This document shows, piece by piece, positions 44,178 through 53,525 of a DNA stretch of 64,000 nucleotides (its first letter is position 1; each line of letters starts with the position of its first letter). Below the pieces are notes generated by a model. The model saw only the letters and a list, made by a program, of their open reading frames with translations. It made no database searches and was not told where the DNA came from. The stretch comes from Anaerofustis butyriciformans (GTDB taxonomy: Bacteria; Bacillota; Clostridia; Eubacteriales; Anaerofustaceae): assembly GCF_036289385.1 (NCBI RefSeq), contig NZ_JAYFFH010000006.1:61410-125409 (forward strand), written 5' to 3'. The position numbers and the translations under genes were made by a program.

Positions 44178-45167
44178 TTAATCATCTCCTTCTATTTTAT
44201 ATTCTATGCTTTTCTGTCCGTTATCCACTGTATATATCTTGTTTACTACCGGGCTTTTTAAACTGTTTCCCGTTATATAGTCTCTTCCGCCGATTATGTC
44301 CCCGATTTCAATATCTATATTTAAACTGTTTATATCCATACTAAAAGTCTTGGTGTTTTTTAGCTCGTTAAGTTTTTCAATTCCTCTTTCCCTTAGTTCA
44401 TCACTTTCCGAGTTTGTATCTTCATAAACTTCTGCTATCTCTTCAAGCCCTTTGTAGTATTTATTTTCAGTTATCTCTCCGTTTTTCCCTACATATAAAT
44501 CTATTACCACCCTGTCAGTAAGTTCTCCCTTACCTAAACATACAAGGTGGTTTACTCCGTTGTTATTTTCTTTAAATATAAAGTCCAGCAAATTATCCTG
44601 TGAAAGTTCCAAAGTATCAGAATAATCTATAATGGGAGTAGAAGAAAGAAGAGCATACCCCCTTTCTCCCTTTTGTCCTTGAATGTATTTAATGCTTAAT
44701 TTATAATTTACGCTTTTTAGCATCTTTTCAATTCCCTTAAGCAAAGTACAGTATCGGTCAAACTTAAAATTACTTATGTTTATACCCGTATCAACTTCAG
44801 AGACACTAAAAAAAGAGCCTATGCCCTCTTCATCAATAAGTGATTTTATTATGGAATTAATCTCTCCGCTTACCTGTTTATATGCTTGATTTTTGGGTGG
44901 AACTATAACTTTTTTATTTAATATTCCCCTAAGACAATATCCCTTTATTATAACGGTGTTATCACTTGTGTTAGTTTCAATACCTCCGATTATTCCCGCA
45001 TATTCGCTGTTTGGAATAAAAATAATATTACCGTATTTAATACTTTCATCATAATCTATGGGAGAAATGGTAATAGTAAAATCCATCGTATCCCCAAGGT
45101 CAAAATCAAATTTTGAATACTTAAGATATTTTATTTCCCTTCCATTGCTGTCTGCTATTATTACCAC
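44178..45167 (-). CDS. Siphovirus Gp37-like tail protein
   Basis: A 329-residue protein matching the siphovirus ReqiPepy6 Gp37-like family (FDFDLGDTMDFTITISPIDYDE; IEIGDIIGGRDYITGNSL), a tail-associated baseplate hub component related to Tal N-terminal hubs. GTG 45167 is the start, with AAAGGAG upstream; it overlaps the distal tail gene by seven bases. Confidence 0.85.
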   Translation of the reverse strand: MVIIADSNGREIKYLKYSKFDFDLGDTMDFTITISPIDYDESIKYGNIIFIPNSEYAGIIGGIETNTSDNTVIIKGYCLRGILNKKVIVPPKNQAYKQVSGEINSIIKSLIDEEGIGSFFSVSEVDTGINISNFKFDRYCTLLKGIEKMLKSVNYKLSIKYIQGQKGERGYALLSSTPIIDYSDTLELSQDNLLDFIFKENNNGVNHLVCLGKGELTDRVVIDLYVGKNGEITENKYYKGLEEIAEVYEDTNSESDELRERGIEKLNELKNTKTFSMDINSLNIDIEIGDIIGGRDYITGNSLKSPVVNKIYTVDNGQKSIEYKIEGDD

Positions 45168-46018
45168 TTCGGCTCGCTCCTTTTTTCGTATAATTTTAGA
45201 GTAAACTTAAAATCTCCTCTCCAGTTAAAAGTAAGTCTTCCTGGAGGTATTTTGTTAAATACGCTGTTTTCTTTTCCCCTTAAATCAAAGATATTAAGTG
45301 TTGTTCCGTTGTTTCTGTATTTTATTACGCTTTTTTCTTCGTTTACGCTTTTTATTATTAAATATTCATAATTTTCAAGGGTATCAAATACTTCATAAGG
45401 ATAATTATTTATAAGTATTCTCGGATTGATGCAAGGACCATATATAATAAGCTCGAAATCACTATATGAAAAGTTATCTGTCTGCCAATAACTTATACCT
45501 CTTTTTACAGGGGTATAATTATATAGGTAATTATAAGGATAGTTTAGTCCCTTAACACTTGAACTTTCTGCCCCTGTAAAATCTCTTTGCTGCTTTCTTA
45601 TCCAGTATGGATTTGCACTTACCACCTTAAAGTCATTAAACATAAAAGGGAGTCCCATGTTCCAGTCGGACTTTGTTGATTCATATATTCTGCAAGGCAG
45701 ATAATATCCCGTGTCAGTGTATAACTTACCGTCACTGTCATTTATAATGTCATACTCAAACACTTCAAATATATGGTTAAAGTATTCTTTTATTTTTTCT
45801 TCTCTTTCCTTTTTTGTCATATCAAAGGGAGGAATAACGGCTATTTTTATGCTTTTTTGTGTTATGCCTTTTTTAAAGGAAGTTATTTTGTTTATGTCGG
45901 TATTTTCCTGTGTTTCATAATTCCAGGAATAATCAAGCAGGTCTCCTTCCTGAAAAACATAAGGATAATCGGTAAAATCTATCTTTTCATTATTAGAATT
46001 TACATAATAAAAATTCAT
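45161..46018 (-). CDS. Phage distal tail protein (Dit-like)
   Basis: A 285-residue protein. ATG 46018 follows AGGAGGGG, which argues against an upstream TTG-type start. Features such as DYPYVFQEGDLLDYSWNYE and FKVVSANPYWIRKQ fit the phage tail family (YmaC/Dit) that caps the tube and links it to the baseplate. Next to the tape-measure gene as expected. Confidence 0.82.
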   Translation of the reverse strand: MNFYYVNSNNEKIDFTDYPYVFQEGDLLDYSWNYETQENTDINKITSFKKGITQKSIKIAVIPPFDMTKKEREEKIKEYFNHIFEVFEYDIINDSDGKLYTDTGYYLPCRIYESTKSDWNMGLPFMFNDFKVVSANPYWIRKQQRDFTGAESSSVKGLNYPYNYLYNYTPVKRGISYWQTDNFSYSDFELIIYGPCINPRILINNYPYEVFDTLENYEYLIIKSVNEEKSVIKYRNNGTTLNIFDLRGKENSVFNKIPPGRLTFNWRGDFKFTLKLYEKRSEPKW

Positions 46019-46019
46019 C

Positions 46020-48657
46020 TTATCCCCTCCTAAATCCAAGATTAGAGACCATTCTTGCCACTTCTCTGTTATCTGTTACCATTCTTATATTACCTACTCC
46101 TCTTTCAAGGGAACTTGCAATCTGACTTCCCTGATTTGATACTGCACTTACTATATATTCCCCTAAAGCATAAACATCAAAAGAAGAAGTGTTGTTATTA
46201 AGCCTTGCAGATTCTTTGGCATATTTAACGCTTAAGTCGTGAGGGATTACCTGAGAACCGTTTGGAAGATAAGTAAGCTCTCCTCTTCCTGCTTCATTCA
46301 TATAAGCAAAGCCGCCCTGCCAGTTATCAGTCCCTCGTTTCAAATAAGGGATAGTGCTTATGCTTATTCCTACAATACCCCCTATGTCATTAATAACTCC
46401 AATGACCGTATTTACCTTTCCTATAACGGAATTTATAACTCCTTTTATTTTTCCAACAACATCCGATACAGCCCCCGATATGGAATCAAAAATACCTCTT
46501 ACAACACCTGTAAGCCCATTCCATTTACTTTTTATTTTGTCAAACACATTGGTAATAATTGTTTTTACTTTATTAAATGTGCTTGTGACAGGAGAAATAA
46601 CTTTTTTAATTACGCTTATAATAAGACTAATTGCTCCGCCTATTACCGTTTTTATACCATTCCATACTGTTGTAATAATGCTTTTAACCGTATTAAATAT
46701 AGTGCTTACGGCTGATATTATAGATGAAACAAACCGTTATTATGTTTGTTATAACCGTTGCAATAAAGGAAATTATAGGAGTTACAACACTTATTATTCC
46801 CCCTATAACCGATGTAGCAATCGTTAAAATTTTTAAAATAATAGGAATAACAGTTGAACCTATAATACTTATTATTGTTTGAATAATAGGCATAAGTGCA
46901 CTTGTCACAGTCATAGCGACTTTTGCTATGGCACTTATAATAGTTTGAATTTTAGGAGCAATGGTATTTAAAAAGTTTGTAATAATAGGTGCCGCACTTG
47001 TAATAAATCCACCAATCATGCTTATTATATTTGATATAACAGGAGCAAGTTTTTGAAGAGTCGAGCCTATAACAGAACCTATAGTATTTGCAATATTTGA
47101 AAGTATCGGCATTAAAGCAGATAAAACAGACTGAACGGAAGTCATAACGGAATTTATAACACTCATAACACTAGCTCTAAAGCTTTCGTTTGTCTTCATT
47201 AAATACGTAATAACACCGATAATTGCCGTTATTGAAGCAATAGCTATTGCCACAGGTCCCGTTAAGGCGGTGAATACGGCTTTTAAAACCGCACTACGAC
47301 CTCCGATTTCAGCTATTTTTGCACTTAAAGCTCCAAATGCACCAGTAGCAGAACCAATAAAAGAAAATACTTTTCCTAATATTGATAGAATGGGACCAAT
47401 AGATACTATAAAGACAGTCCCAAAAGCTGCAGCTTTTCCTACAACAGCCTGCATTACAGGAGTTAAAGAGTTAAACCATGTTATTATACCCTTTACTTTA
47501 TTTACTACATTTGAAAAGCTTTCTCCAAATTTTACACCAAGTTCACTTGCCTTAACTTCCAATGTAGAAAGATAAGAAGTAAACTCACTCATTAGTGGTT
47601 TTAACTGAGAGAAAAAACCTCCACCTTTGCCGCCTGCATCTAAAAAGTTTGCACCTATCCTGGAAAGAGATGCTCCTATATTTGCAAGAGAAGCAGAAAA
47701 AGAAGTCTCTCCCATTATCTTTGCTGCTCCGCCTATATTTTTTTCAATAGCGGAATATAGCATTTTAGAAGATATTCCACCTTCACTTGCCAGCTGTTTT
47801 ACTTCTGATGCAGCAATTCCTGCCTCATCTGCAAGCCATTGATATACAGGCAGTCCTCTATCTGCAAGCTGTTCTAAATCTTCAGTATAAACAGTCTGCC
47901 CTGTCTGTACTTTGTTTAAAATAGAGCCCATTTCAGACATTGAAACACCTGCAATAGCAGCCGCATCTGCAGTCATACTTAAATATTTGGTAAGTTCTTT
48001 ACCTGGTTTTATACCTGCTGCCACAGCATTTGCCGCAGTAGTTGCAGCTTCATCAAGTCCAAATGCAGTTCCTTTTACCGATATGGTAGCAGAGTTCATA
48101 ATCTCTTCAACTGTTTTAGCATCATGCCCTAATCCTTTTAACTTTGCCTTAGCATTATCAATCCCAACAAGCCTGTCAAAACCTTTTACAAGAGCGATTC
48201 CCGACAACGCACTTATAGCTAACATTGCTGGTTTAGTAATCGAACTTGTAAGTTTTCCTCCTACCTTATCAAGAGTTGAACCAATATTTGAAAACTTCTT
48301 TGATATATTATCTAATTTTGTAGAAACTTTATTAAGATCCTCCACTTGCTGATTTGAAGATTGTTTTGAAGAATATCCAATATCAGCATAAGCTTTCTTC
48401 ATTGCTTCTGATTTAGTCATACCCGCTTTTTGATATTCTGCTGCAGATTTCATTACATCACTTCTTAACTCATTAACTGTCTTTCCACTTTCTTCAGCAA
48501 TTTGAGATAAGCTTTTTCCAAATTGTTGATTTACATTTTTTAAAGATGATGGAATTTTCTTTTCAAATGCTTCAGAAGATGCTTGAACTTTTGATATTGC
48601 CTTTTGAAAATTACTACTATCTGCCGTAATTTTTGCACTAAGTGTATAATCAGCCAT
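46020..48657 (-). pseudogene. Tape-measure protein, broken by a one-base frameshift
   Basis: The reading frame starts at ATG 48657 (GAAAGGAGG upstream) and runs to near 46730, where it shifts and meets a stop at 46693. The sequence continues one frame over, with tape-measure repeats such as SIISAVSTIFNTVKSIITTVWNG, to 46020. Removing one T of the run at 46731-46736 joins the parts into 878 residues: coiled coil (1-120), a TP901-type tape-measure core (about 150-360) and hydrophobic repeats. The protein sets tail length. Either the gene is dead, or the extra base is a sequencing error. Confidence 0.85.
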
Positions 48658-48658
48658 A

Positions 48659-49380
48659 TTATCCTCCTTTCTTATTTTTTATACCGTTAGCCTTATATAT
48701 CTTGTAAACCCAGCTTTTACCCTCTCTTTTTTCCATATCTTCTATAATTTTTATATTGTTTTGATATTCTTCTTTTTTTACTTTTTTAGGTTTCTTTTTC
48801 CAAAGTTTTAACGGATTTTTCCCTTTTGGTCTGTTTACATTGTAAAAAGCAGTAAGCACAGCCTTATATAATAGGAAGTTATCGGTAATGACTTTGTTTT
48901 CCCATTCTTTTTTTATAAAGGCAATTTCTTTATATGTAAGGCTTTCGTATTCTTCCTTTGAATAACCTAAATTGACAGCAAAAAAAGCAAAGTCTATATC
49001 TCTTTGATAAGGCTTTGCTTCTTTTTCATACTCTTTATCTTCTTCATCATTTACAAGATATTCAAAATCGACTAATCGGCTTGGAAGAAAAAAGGACAGT
49101 CTCTCTGAATTGTTTCAATTACTGTTGTAGTAATATTGGCATATCCCTTTTTCTCTAAAAGTTCATCGGCAATTTTCATGCCTTTGTTAAAATCAACATA
49201 TCCGTCTTTACCCTTTTCTTTAAGCCCAAAAGCGATAAAGTTACAAAGTTTTGAAATACTGAGCATTCCCTTTGAATTAACCATTGTTTCCATTAAAGAA
49301 ATTCCAAGAGTATCCTCTATCATTCTTACTCTTCCAACAGTATATTTAAGTTCGTAAGTTTTTCCGTTTATCTCTAACAT
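48659..49380 (-). CDS. Tail assembly chaperone gpG-T fusion by -1 frameshift
   Basis: The minus-strand slippery heptamer TTTTTTC (49087-49093) lies at codons CCT TTT TTC just before the gpG stop. A -1 shift there enters an open frame without a start codon that runs to 48659 and reads LPSRLVDFEYLVNDEED..., then DIDFAFFAVNLGYSKEEY. The basic end (KKPKKVKKEEYQ) ends five bases before the tape-measure gene's ribosome site. gpGT binds the tape measure during tail assembly in many siphophages. Confidence 0.8.
49072..49380 (-). CDS. Phage tail assembly chaperone gpG
   Basis: A 102-residue protein between the tail tube and tape-measure genes, the standard position of the gpG chaperone. It reads MLEINGKTYELKYTVGRVRMIEDTLG at its start, typical for Firmicute phages (within a longer protein). 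Its final codons include T TTT TTC, where ribosomes can slip into the overlapping T frame. AGGAGAAT precedes the ATG. Confidence 0.85.
   Translation of the reverse strand: MLEINGKTYELKYTVGRVRMIEDTLGISLMETMVNSKGMLSISKLCNFIAFGLKEKGKDGYVDFNKGMKIADELLEKKGYANITTTVIETIQRDCPFFFQAD
49087..49093 (-). other. -1 ribosomal frameshift slippery site
   Basis: The minus-strand heptamer T TTT TTC fits the X XXY YYZ rule in the gpG zero frame and is 13 bases before the gpG stop codon. The downstream frame stays open for about 145 codons. Confidence 0.78.
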
Positions 49381-49384
49381 ATAA

Positions 49385-50185
49385 TTATTCTCCTGCCGTT
49401 ACGGTGGCAGTTCCTGCCTTTCTTGCTTTATTATTTTCACATTCTACAATTAATATCTTATTTCCGCTTACAGCTTCAATCTCATCTTCCCCGTTCCAGT
49501 CAGTAAGCGTAGATAAATCATCATCATACTTTGGTAAAGTAACGCTTTGTCCTATTTGATATTTATAAGCATTGCTACCCTCTTTTATCGGATTAACATA
49601 TACTTTTGTTTTACCGCTTGTTCCCGCAACGGATACAACAGTTAAGCCTTCAAGAGAATTTTCACCGCTTGGCATAGTATCGGGAACAGGAGGGTTTTCG
49701 CTTAAATCAACCAAAGCTCCCATACCTTCAAGAGAAATGGAATAAGTCATTGAATCATCGTATGGTGCTTCCAGTGAATAATCCGTAAGGGTTGCAAGTC
49801 CACCGAATAAACCTTTTTGTGTTTTTAAATTAACAATTTTAATACAAAGAGGTGTATCGTCTTCAAATGCGTTTGATAGGATTTTATGGCTTTCATCATC
49901 GGCAATATAAATCCCGTCATTATCAATACTCCACTCTTTCATTCCTGCAATCTTTGACTTCCAACCTCCCACGGTATCCTTTGAAGTTATTTCAATGCTG
50001 TCTTTTGTTCTGTTTATTGTTAAATTTTGTTGTCCGCTGATTGCCAGTAACTTTGAACCGTCTAAATTAAAAATTGCAAGTAAAATGTCTTTACCTGCAA
50101 TGGCTCTTGATGCTGCAGCAGAAAAGTTACAGTATTCCCCGCCGTCAAACTCTAAAGCGTATTTTTGTAAATTTATTTTTTTCAT
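49385..50185 (-). CDS. Phage major tail tube protein
   Basis: A 266-residue tail tube protein of the TP901-1/SPP1 type (ISGQQNLTINRTKDSIEITSKDT and GGWKSKIAGMKEWSID). It starts MKKINLQKYALEF; the INLQKYA leader resembles the Prp cleavage motif found in the capsid and scaffold genes of this prophage. An extra C-terminal domain (about 170-266) resembles decoration domains. AGGAGG precedes the ATG. Confidence 0.85.
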   Translation of the reverse strand: MKKINLQKYALEFDGGEYCNFSAAASRAIAGKDILLAIFNLDGSKLLAISGQQNLTINRTKDSIEITSKDTVGGWKSKIAGMKEWSIDNDGIYIADDESHKILSNAFEDDTPLCIKIVNLKTQKGLFGGLATLTDYSLEAPYDDSMTYSISLEGMGALVDLSENPPVPDTMPSGENSLEGLTVVSVAGTSGKTKVYVNPIKEGSNAYKYQIGQSVTLPKYDDDLSTLTDWNGEDEIEAVSGNKILIVECENNKARKAGTATVTAGE

Positions 50186-50196
50186 ACTACCTCCTA

Positions 50197-50604
50197 TTAT
50201 TTACACTTAAAACCGTATGAAATTTTAAAATCATACTGAAATATTGCGTGTTTTTCTTTTGTTTCTTCTGTTATTAAGTTATTCATTGAAATTTGTGTCT
50301 GCATAATAAGGTTAAACCCTTCAGGTAAAGCTATATCTTCCGTCATTGCCTCTTCAAGTTTGTTTATTAAATCAAATATACCGATACTTGAAGATGAAGC
50401 CTTACTAAGTGCATGAATCATCACATTATAAGTTTCGCAAAACATAGTCTTCGTGTCGCTTTTTCTTTTTCCAATTATTTCAACATAGTAAAAGGGACTC
50501 GGTGCATTTATGGGGACCATATCGTAACACCTTATCCCTGTATTCTCTTCTATTCTCTTTTGAATAGCAGATATTAAATCCGTATAGTTTAATTGTTTTA
50601 ACAT
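50197..50604 (-). CDS. Phage tail terminator / minor capsid protein (DUF3168-like)
   Basis: A 135-residue protein with NYTDLISAIQKRIEENTGIRCYD at the start and SPFYYVEIIGKRKSDTKTMF in the middle, typical of tail completion proteins in the slot between HK97 gp10 and the tail tube. It starts one base after the gp10 stop. Confidence 0.75.
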   Translation of the reverse strand: MLKQLNYTDLISAIQKRIEENTGIRCYDMVPINAPSPFYYVEIIGKRKSDTKTMFCETYNVMIHALSKASSSSIGIFDLINKLEEAMTEDIALPEGFNLIMQTQISMNNLITEETKEKHAIFQYDFKISYGFKCK

Positions 50605-50605
50605 T

Positions 50606-51258
50606 TTATTTTCCTAAACCTTTTATCAAATCCTTTTTATAAATATCCCTTTGAATATCTACATTCTTTTTTAAAAAATATTGCCCGTTCACATATCCAA
50701 CCTGTTTACCGTGTATTACTACTCTGTGTCCGTATTCAACATGTGCTTGTGTTATCATAAAGGCTTTTTATCCTTTATTTCCGGGAGTTTCCTCGCATTA
50801 CAGAATGTCAATTCATTCTCGGTTCGGCGTACATCATAACAAAAAAAGAATCTGTATAAGATTCTTCCTTTGTTTCGGGCACTCTTGCCGAAATTATATT
50901 TATTCATTCGGTACGCTCTACGGTGATCAATAGCCTTTCGCAATCTACTGATTTACCACGGTGTTGACATGCTTATAAATCTTCTCTCTTTATACATTAT
51001 AAGTTTAGTGTCCACCGTTTTTGCCCGATTTTACATGCGTCACATTTACTGAAGCGCATAATCCTTTGTATACCCTACTTCTTCCTTGTCTTTTGAAACC
51101 GACTGCCTAAGTTCACCGCTTTTTACGGGAGTAAGGCTTTTGGCTCTGTTAAACATCTGAGTAAGATTTTTTGTAACAATTCCCTCAAACCTAACTTCAT
51201 TTAACCTTTTAAGCTCTCTTTCAAGCTCTTCTATTCCTTCAAACTTAATATGTATCAT
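50606..51258 (-). CDS. HK97 gp10-like head-tail protein interrupted by an intron-like insertion
   Basis: Exon 1 (51052-51258) encodes 69 residues from MIHIKFEGIEELERELK to VGYTKDYAL. Exon 2 (50606-50755) encodes 49 residues from ITQAHVEYGHRVVIHGKQ to LIKGLGK. The parts join in frame into about 118 residues, the family length, only if 50756-51051 is removed; read straight through, the gene stops after DYALQ. HK97 gp10 proteins act at the head-tail joint. The exact splice bases are inferred. Confidence 0.8.
50756..51051 (-). other. Probable group I intron-like insertion, 296 nt
   Basis: On the minus strand the insert contains nested helices: 51013-51018 with 50958-50963 (P4-like), an inner hairpin CTTATAA/TTATAAG, 50945-50951 with 50927-50933, a long-range pairing 51023-51028 with 50875-50880 (P3-like) and a final hairpin 50772-50778/50757-50763 just before a terminal G (50756). 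The 5' exon ends in T and can pair with CGCAT inside (P1-like). AATCGGGCAAAAACGG and CACCGTGGTAAATCAGTAG resemble the P and Q elements of phage group I introns such as td. No endonuclease gene is inside. Confidence 0.55.
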
Positions 51259-51559
51259 CTTTCAACCTTTTTAAATGAAGAATATTAAAGCGAGGGGAAG
51301 AATTTATGATATACAAGATTTCATGTTTCTTATTATCAAATCTTATTAAATTATCTAAATTTATACTTATGCTTGGAATTATTAAGGCTTTTAAAGTCTT
51401 TTTAGTGTAATCATATCCATAGGTATTAGTCTCTTCCAATGTCCAGTCAGATAATCTTCCTTTTGTTTTACCTTTTATATCAAGCTTAAAAATAGGATTT
51501 AAAAGTTTATCTTCTCCTGTTTGTACTTTTTCCAAGACTTCTATTTCTTCCCATTTCAT
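51245..51559 (-). CDS. Phage head closure-like protein
   Basis: A 104-residue, beta-rich protein in the connector slot between the gp6-like and gp10-like genes. It overlaps both by a few bases, which marks a tightly coupled morphogenesis operon. The family is not recognisable from motifs; the head-tail adaptor role comes from position and size. Confidence 0.65.
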   Translation of the reverse strand: MKWEEIEVLEKVQTGEDKLLNPIFKLDIKGKTKGRLSDWTLEETNTYGYDYTKKTLKALIIPSISINLDNLIRFDNKKHEILYIINSSPRFNILHLKRLKDDTY

Positions 51560-51894
51560 AAAAATCTTACTACCTTTCTCGTTCCGTCTTCGTTATTGTT
51601 TTTCTTTAAACTTATATAACTTTCTATCTCACCGTTATATTCGTTTAATATATCTTCAACAAAGGAAGTGGAAATATTTCCCCCACTTTCAGAGCTTATT
51701 CCCTCATAGTAAATACGGTTATACATTTTAACTACTGCATCCACGCAGACAGAATAAAAAATATCAGGCAGAATATCTTCTTTTAACCTTAAACAAAGCC
51801 TGTCGTAAACAGTCTTAATATATTCACTTATTACTTCATCACTAAGGGAAACATTATTAACCCTTAGTTTTACTCTATTTAAAATATCATCCAT
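51556..51894 (-). CDS. Phage head-tail connector protein (gp6-like)
   Basis: A 112-residue, mainly helical protein (ILNRVKLRVNNVSLSDEVISEYIKTVYDRLC) typical of HK97 gp6/SPP1 gp15-like connectors, placed directly after the major capsid gene. It overlaps the next gene by four bases (ATGA). Confidence 0.78.
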   Translation of the reverse strand: MDDILNRVKLRVNNVSLSDEVISEYIKTVYDRLCLRLKEDILPDIFYSVCVDAVVKMYNRIYYEGISSESGGNISTSFVEDILNEYNGEIESYISLKKNNNEDGTRKVVRFL

Positions 51895-51903
51895 AAATAT
51901 CTA

Positions 51904-52803
51904 TTATTCACTTGCTTCACTTACGGGAGTAATAGTTGCCTTAAATACTCCGTCAACAAATTCAGGGTAGAATTTAACACTTGAAAGTAATAAAGTATCA
52001 ACTGACGCATTTTTTAATACGTTTTGATGTGTCATACCAACAAGTCCTGTTTCGTCTGATGTTAAATTGAAAGTCTGTCCAAGATCTCCAGACATTGGAA
52101 CATACGCACCGTTTAAGTTTTGTTTTGCCGTTGCGATAGGTTTTAATTTTTCCGCTTTAGGTGTAATCATGGCAGTACCAAGTCCTAAGAAGTTTTCAAT
52201 ATAAGTAAAACCGAATGTGTTTTGCATAGTAATTTGAGAAGTTCCCAAATAATCTGAAACATCTGTCGGGTTTACAAAATAAATAGGGTCAATATCCATA
52301 TCTTCATAGTATTCTTGAAGTTTTGCCCATAAAGCTGCAAGGGCTGTTTGTAAATTTGTACCGCTTGCAGTTCCACTTCCTGTTTTTAAAGTATCGTAAA
52401 AGGACTTTTTAATATCCTTTTGAATTTCAAATGTCATTTTTTCATCTGTTTTGTTTATGGCCATATCTCTGCCGACCTTTTGAATGGCTTCTGCAGTAGT
52501 ATTTTTTCTGTATTTGTTAAGTGTTAAAGAAATTGTATTTGCAAGCTTTCTTTCGATTTTAGTAAGCGGGATGTCTTCCCCTTCTCCAACCTGTGAAGGT
52601 GTATTTGTTTTTGTCATTTTATAGATTTTAATATCTGTTCCCGCACTCATTGGAGTAAGTTCGCTTACACCTAAAACCTCCTGTAATTCCTTAATGTTAG
52701 ATACTATTCTCGATGTAAAATCAATAGAAATAGCCGGCTCTAAATCAGTTGTTAAAGTTGTATTGGTTTCTGCCGCATATTTTTGTAAATCAATTTTATT
52801 CAT
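51904..52803 (-). CDS. Phage major capsid protein
   Basis: About 299 residues. ATG 52803 follows GGAGAGATAAAA, better than a start seven codons upstream. The HK97 fold features TSQITMQNTFGFTYIENF, GTAMITPKAEKLKPIATAKQNL and the late DETGLVGMTHQNVLKNASVDTLLLSSVKFYPEF are characteristic of Firmicute capsid proteins. The leader NKIDLQKYAAET contains the LQKYA motif expected of a Prp-type cleavage site. Follows the scaffold gene. Confidence 0.9.
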   Translation of the reverse strand: MNKIDLQKYAAETNTTLTTDLEPAISIDFTSRIVSNIKELQEVLGVSELTPMSAGTDIKIYKMTKTNTPSQVGEGEDIPLTKIERKLANTISLTLNKYRKNTTAEAIQKVGRDMAINKTDEKMTFEIQKDIKKSFYDTLKTGSGTASGTNLQTALAALWAKLQEYYEDMDIDPIYFVNPTDVSDYLGTSQITMQNTFGFTYIENFLGLGTAMITPKAEKLKPIATAKQNLNGAYVPMSGDLGQTFNLTSDETGLVGMTHQNVLKNASVDTLLLSSVKFYPEFVDGVFKATITPVSEASE

Positions 52804-52807
52804 ATTT

Positions 52808-53399
52808 TTATCTCTCCTTTTCAAATAAATTTATATTTTCTCTAATTTTTTTCTGTCTTAAATTTCTGTCTTTAATCTTAAAAATGTCCTCTTTTGTTAT
52901 TCCGGGAACACTTCCTGCTTTTGGAGTATTTCCTTTTAGTCTTTTTGTCACTTCTTCTTCAACCGTAGATGTAAACATTTTTGAAAAATCTTCCACGGCT
53001 TTTTTTGTTCCTTCGGCATCGGTTGAAACAAACATGCTAAGAAGATTATCAGATATGTTTATACTCTTTTGTTCAAGGATTTCTCTTGCGGTCTTTTTCA
53101 TTTGAGATAACTTTTCCTTGTTTTTATATTCTTCAAGTTCTTTTTTTAGTTCATCCCTTTCATATTCGGCTTTTTCTCTTTCGTTCATCTGTGCAAGTTT
53201 CTTTGCTTCGTCAATCTCCTTGTCCTTTCCCCTCTGCCATTTTTCAAATTTCTTGTTTATAATCCTGTCTAAATCTTCGTCGGTATATTTTGCCTTACTT
53301 TCTTTTACCTCCTCGTTTTTTTCTTCTTTTGTGCTTTCATTTTGGTTTTGCTCTAAATTTTCGCCCTCTCCTGAAAATCTTTGTAAATTAATAAAACAT
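52808..53399 (-). pseudogene. Phage scaffolding protein gene with extra T after the start
   Basis: A GGAAAGGAG site precedes ATG 53397-53399, but ATG TTT TAT TAA stops at once. Removing one T of the four-T run (53393-53396) gives MFINLQRFSGEGENLEQNQ and a 196-residue Glu/Lys-rich helical protein ending at 52808, typical of scaffolds that fold capsids and are then removed. The leader again has the LQRF(S) motif. As written, only an internal ATG at 53188 could give a shorter product. Confidence 0.8.
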
Positions 53400-53414
53400 A
53401 TTATTTTCTCCTTT

Positions 53415-53513
53415 CCATATTCTTTTTAAAGTCTTAAATGCTTGGACCCCATATCTTTTTTAGTCATAAATGCTTGGACTTTCCATACCTTTTTATGTCT
53501 TAAATGCTTGGAC
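53415..53513. repeat. Three direct repeats of 31-33 bp upstream of the scaffold gene
   Basis: The units at 53415-53447, 53449-53479 and 53483-53513 share CCATA...TTTTT..GTC(T/A)TAAATGCTTGGAC. On the minus strand each unit ends with a purine-rich stretch and ATGG, like a weak ribosome site plus start. An 8-codon frame (MESPSIYD) spans two units. They lie in the leader between the Prp-like and scaffold genes. Confidence 0.75.
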
Positions 53514-53525
53514 AATAAAAAAGAG

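Noticed and set aside
46020..46547. Separate gene of 175 residues after the tape measure
   Set aside because: The same frame continues upstream with tape-measure repeats until the one-base shift at about 46730; it is the broken gene's 3' part.
48659..48859. Free-standing 66-residue gene before the tape measure
   Set aside because: The frame continues upstream to the gpG slippery site without a stop, so it is the end of the gpG-T fusion.
50755..50943. Open frame of about 62 codons inside the gp10 insertion
   Set aside because: Basic composition and no ribosome site; the region is better explained by RNA helices, and no endonuclease motif (GIY-YIG, LAGLIDADG, HNH) is visible.
53415..53513. 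CRISPR-like array from three evenly spaced repeats
   Set aside because: The units are contiguous, with only 1-3 bases between them and no unique spacers, and no cas genes are nearby.
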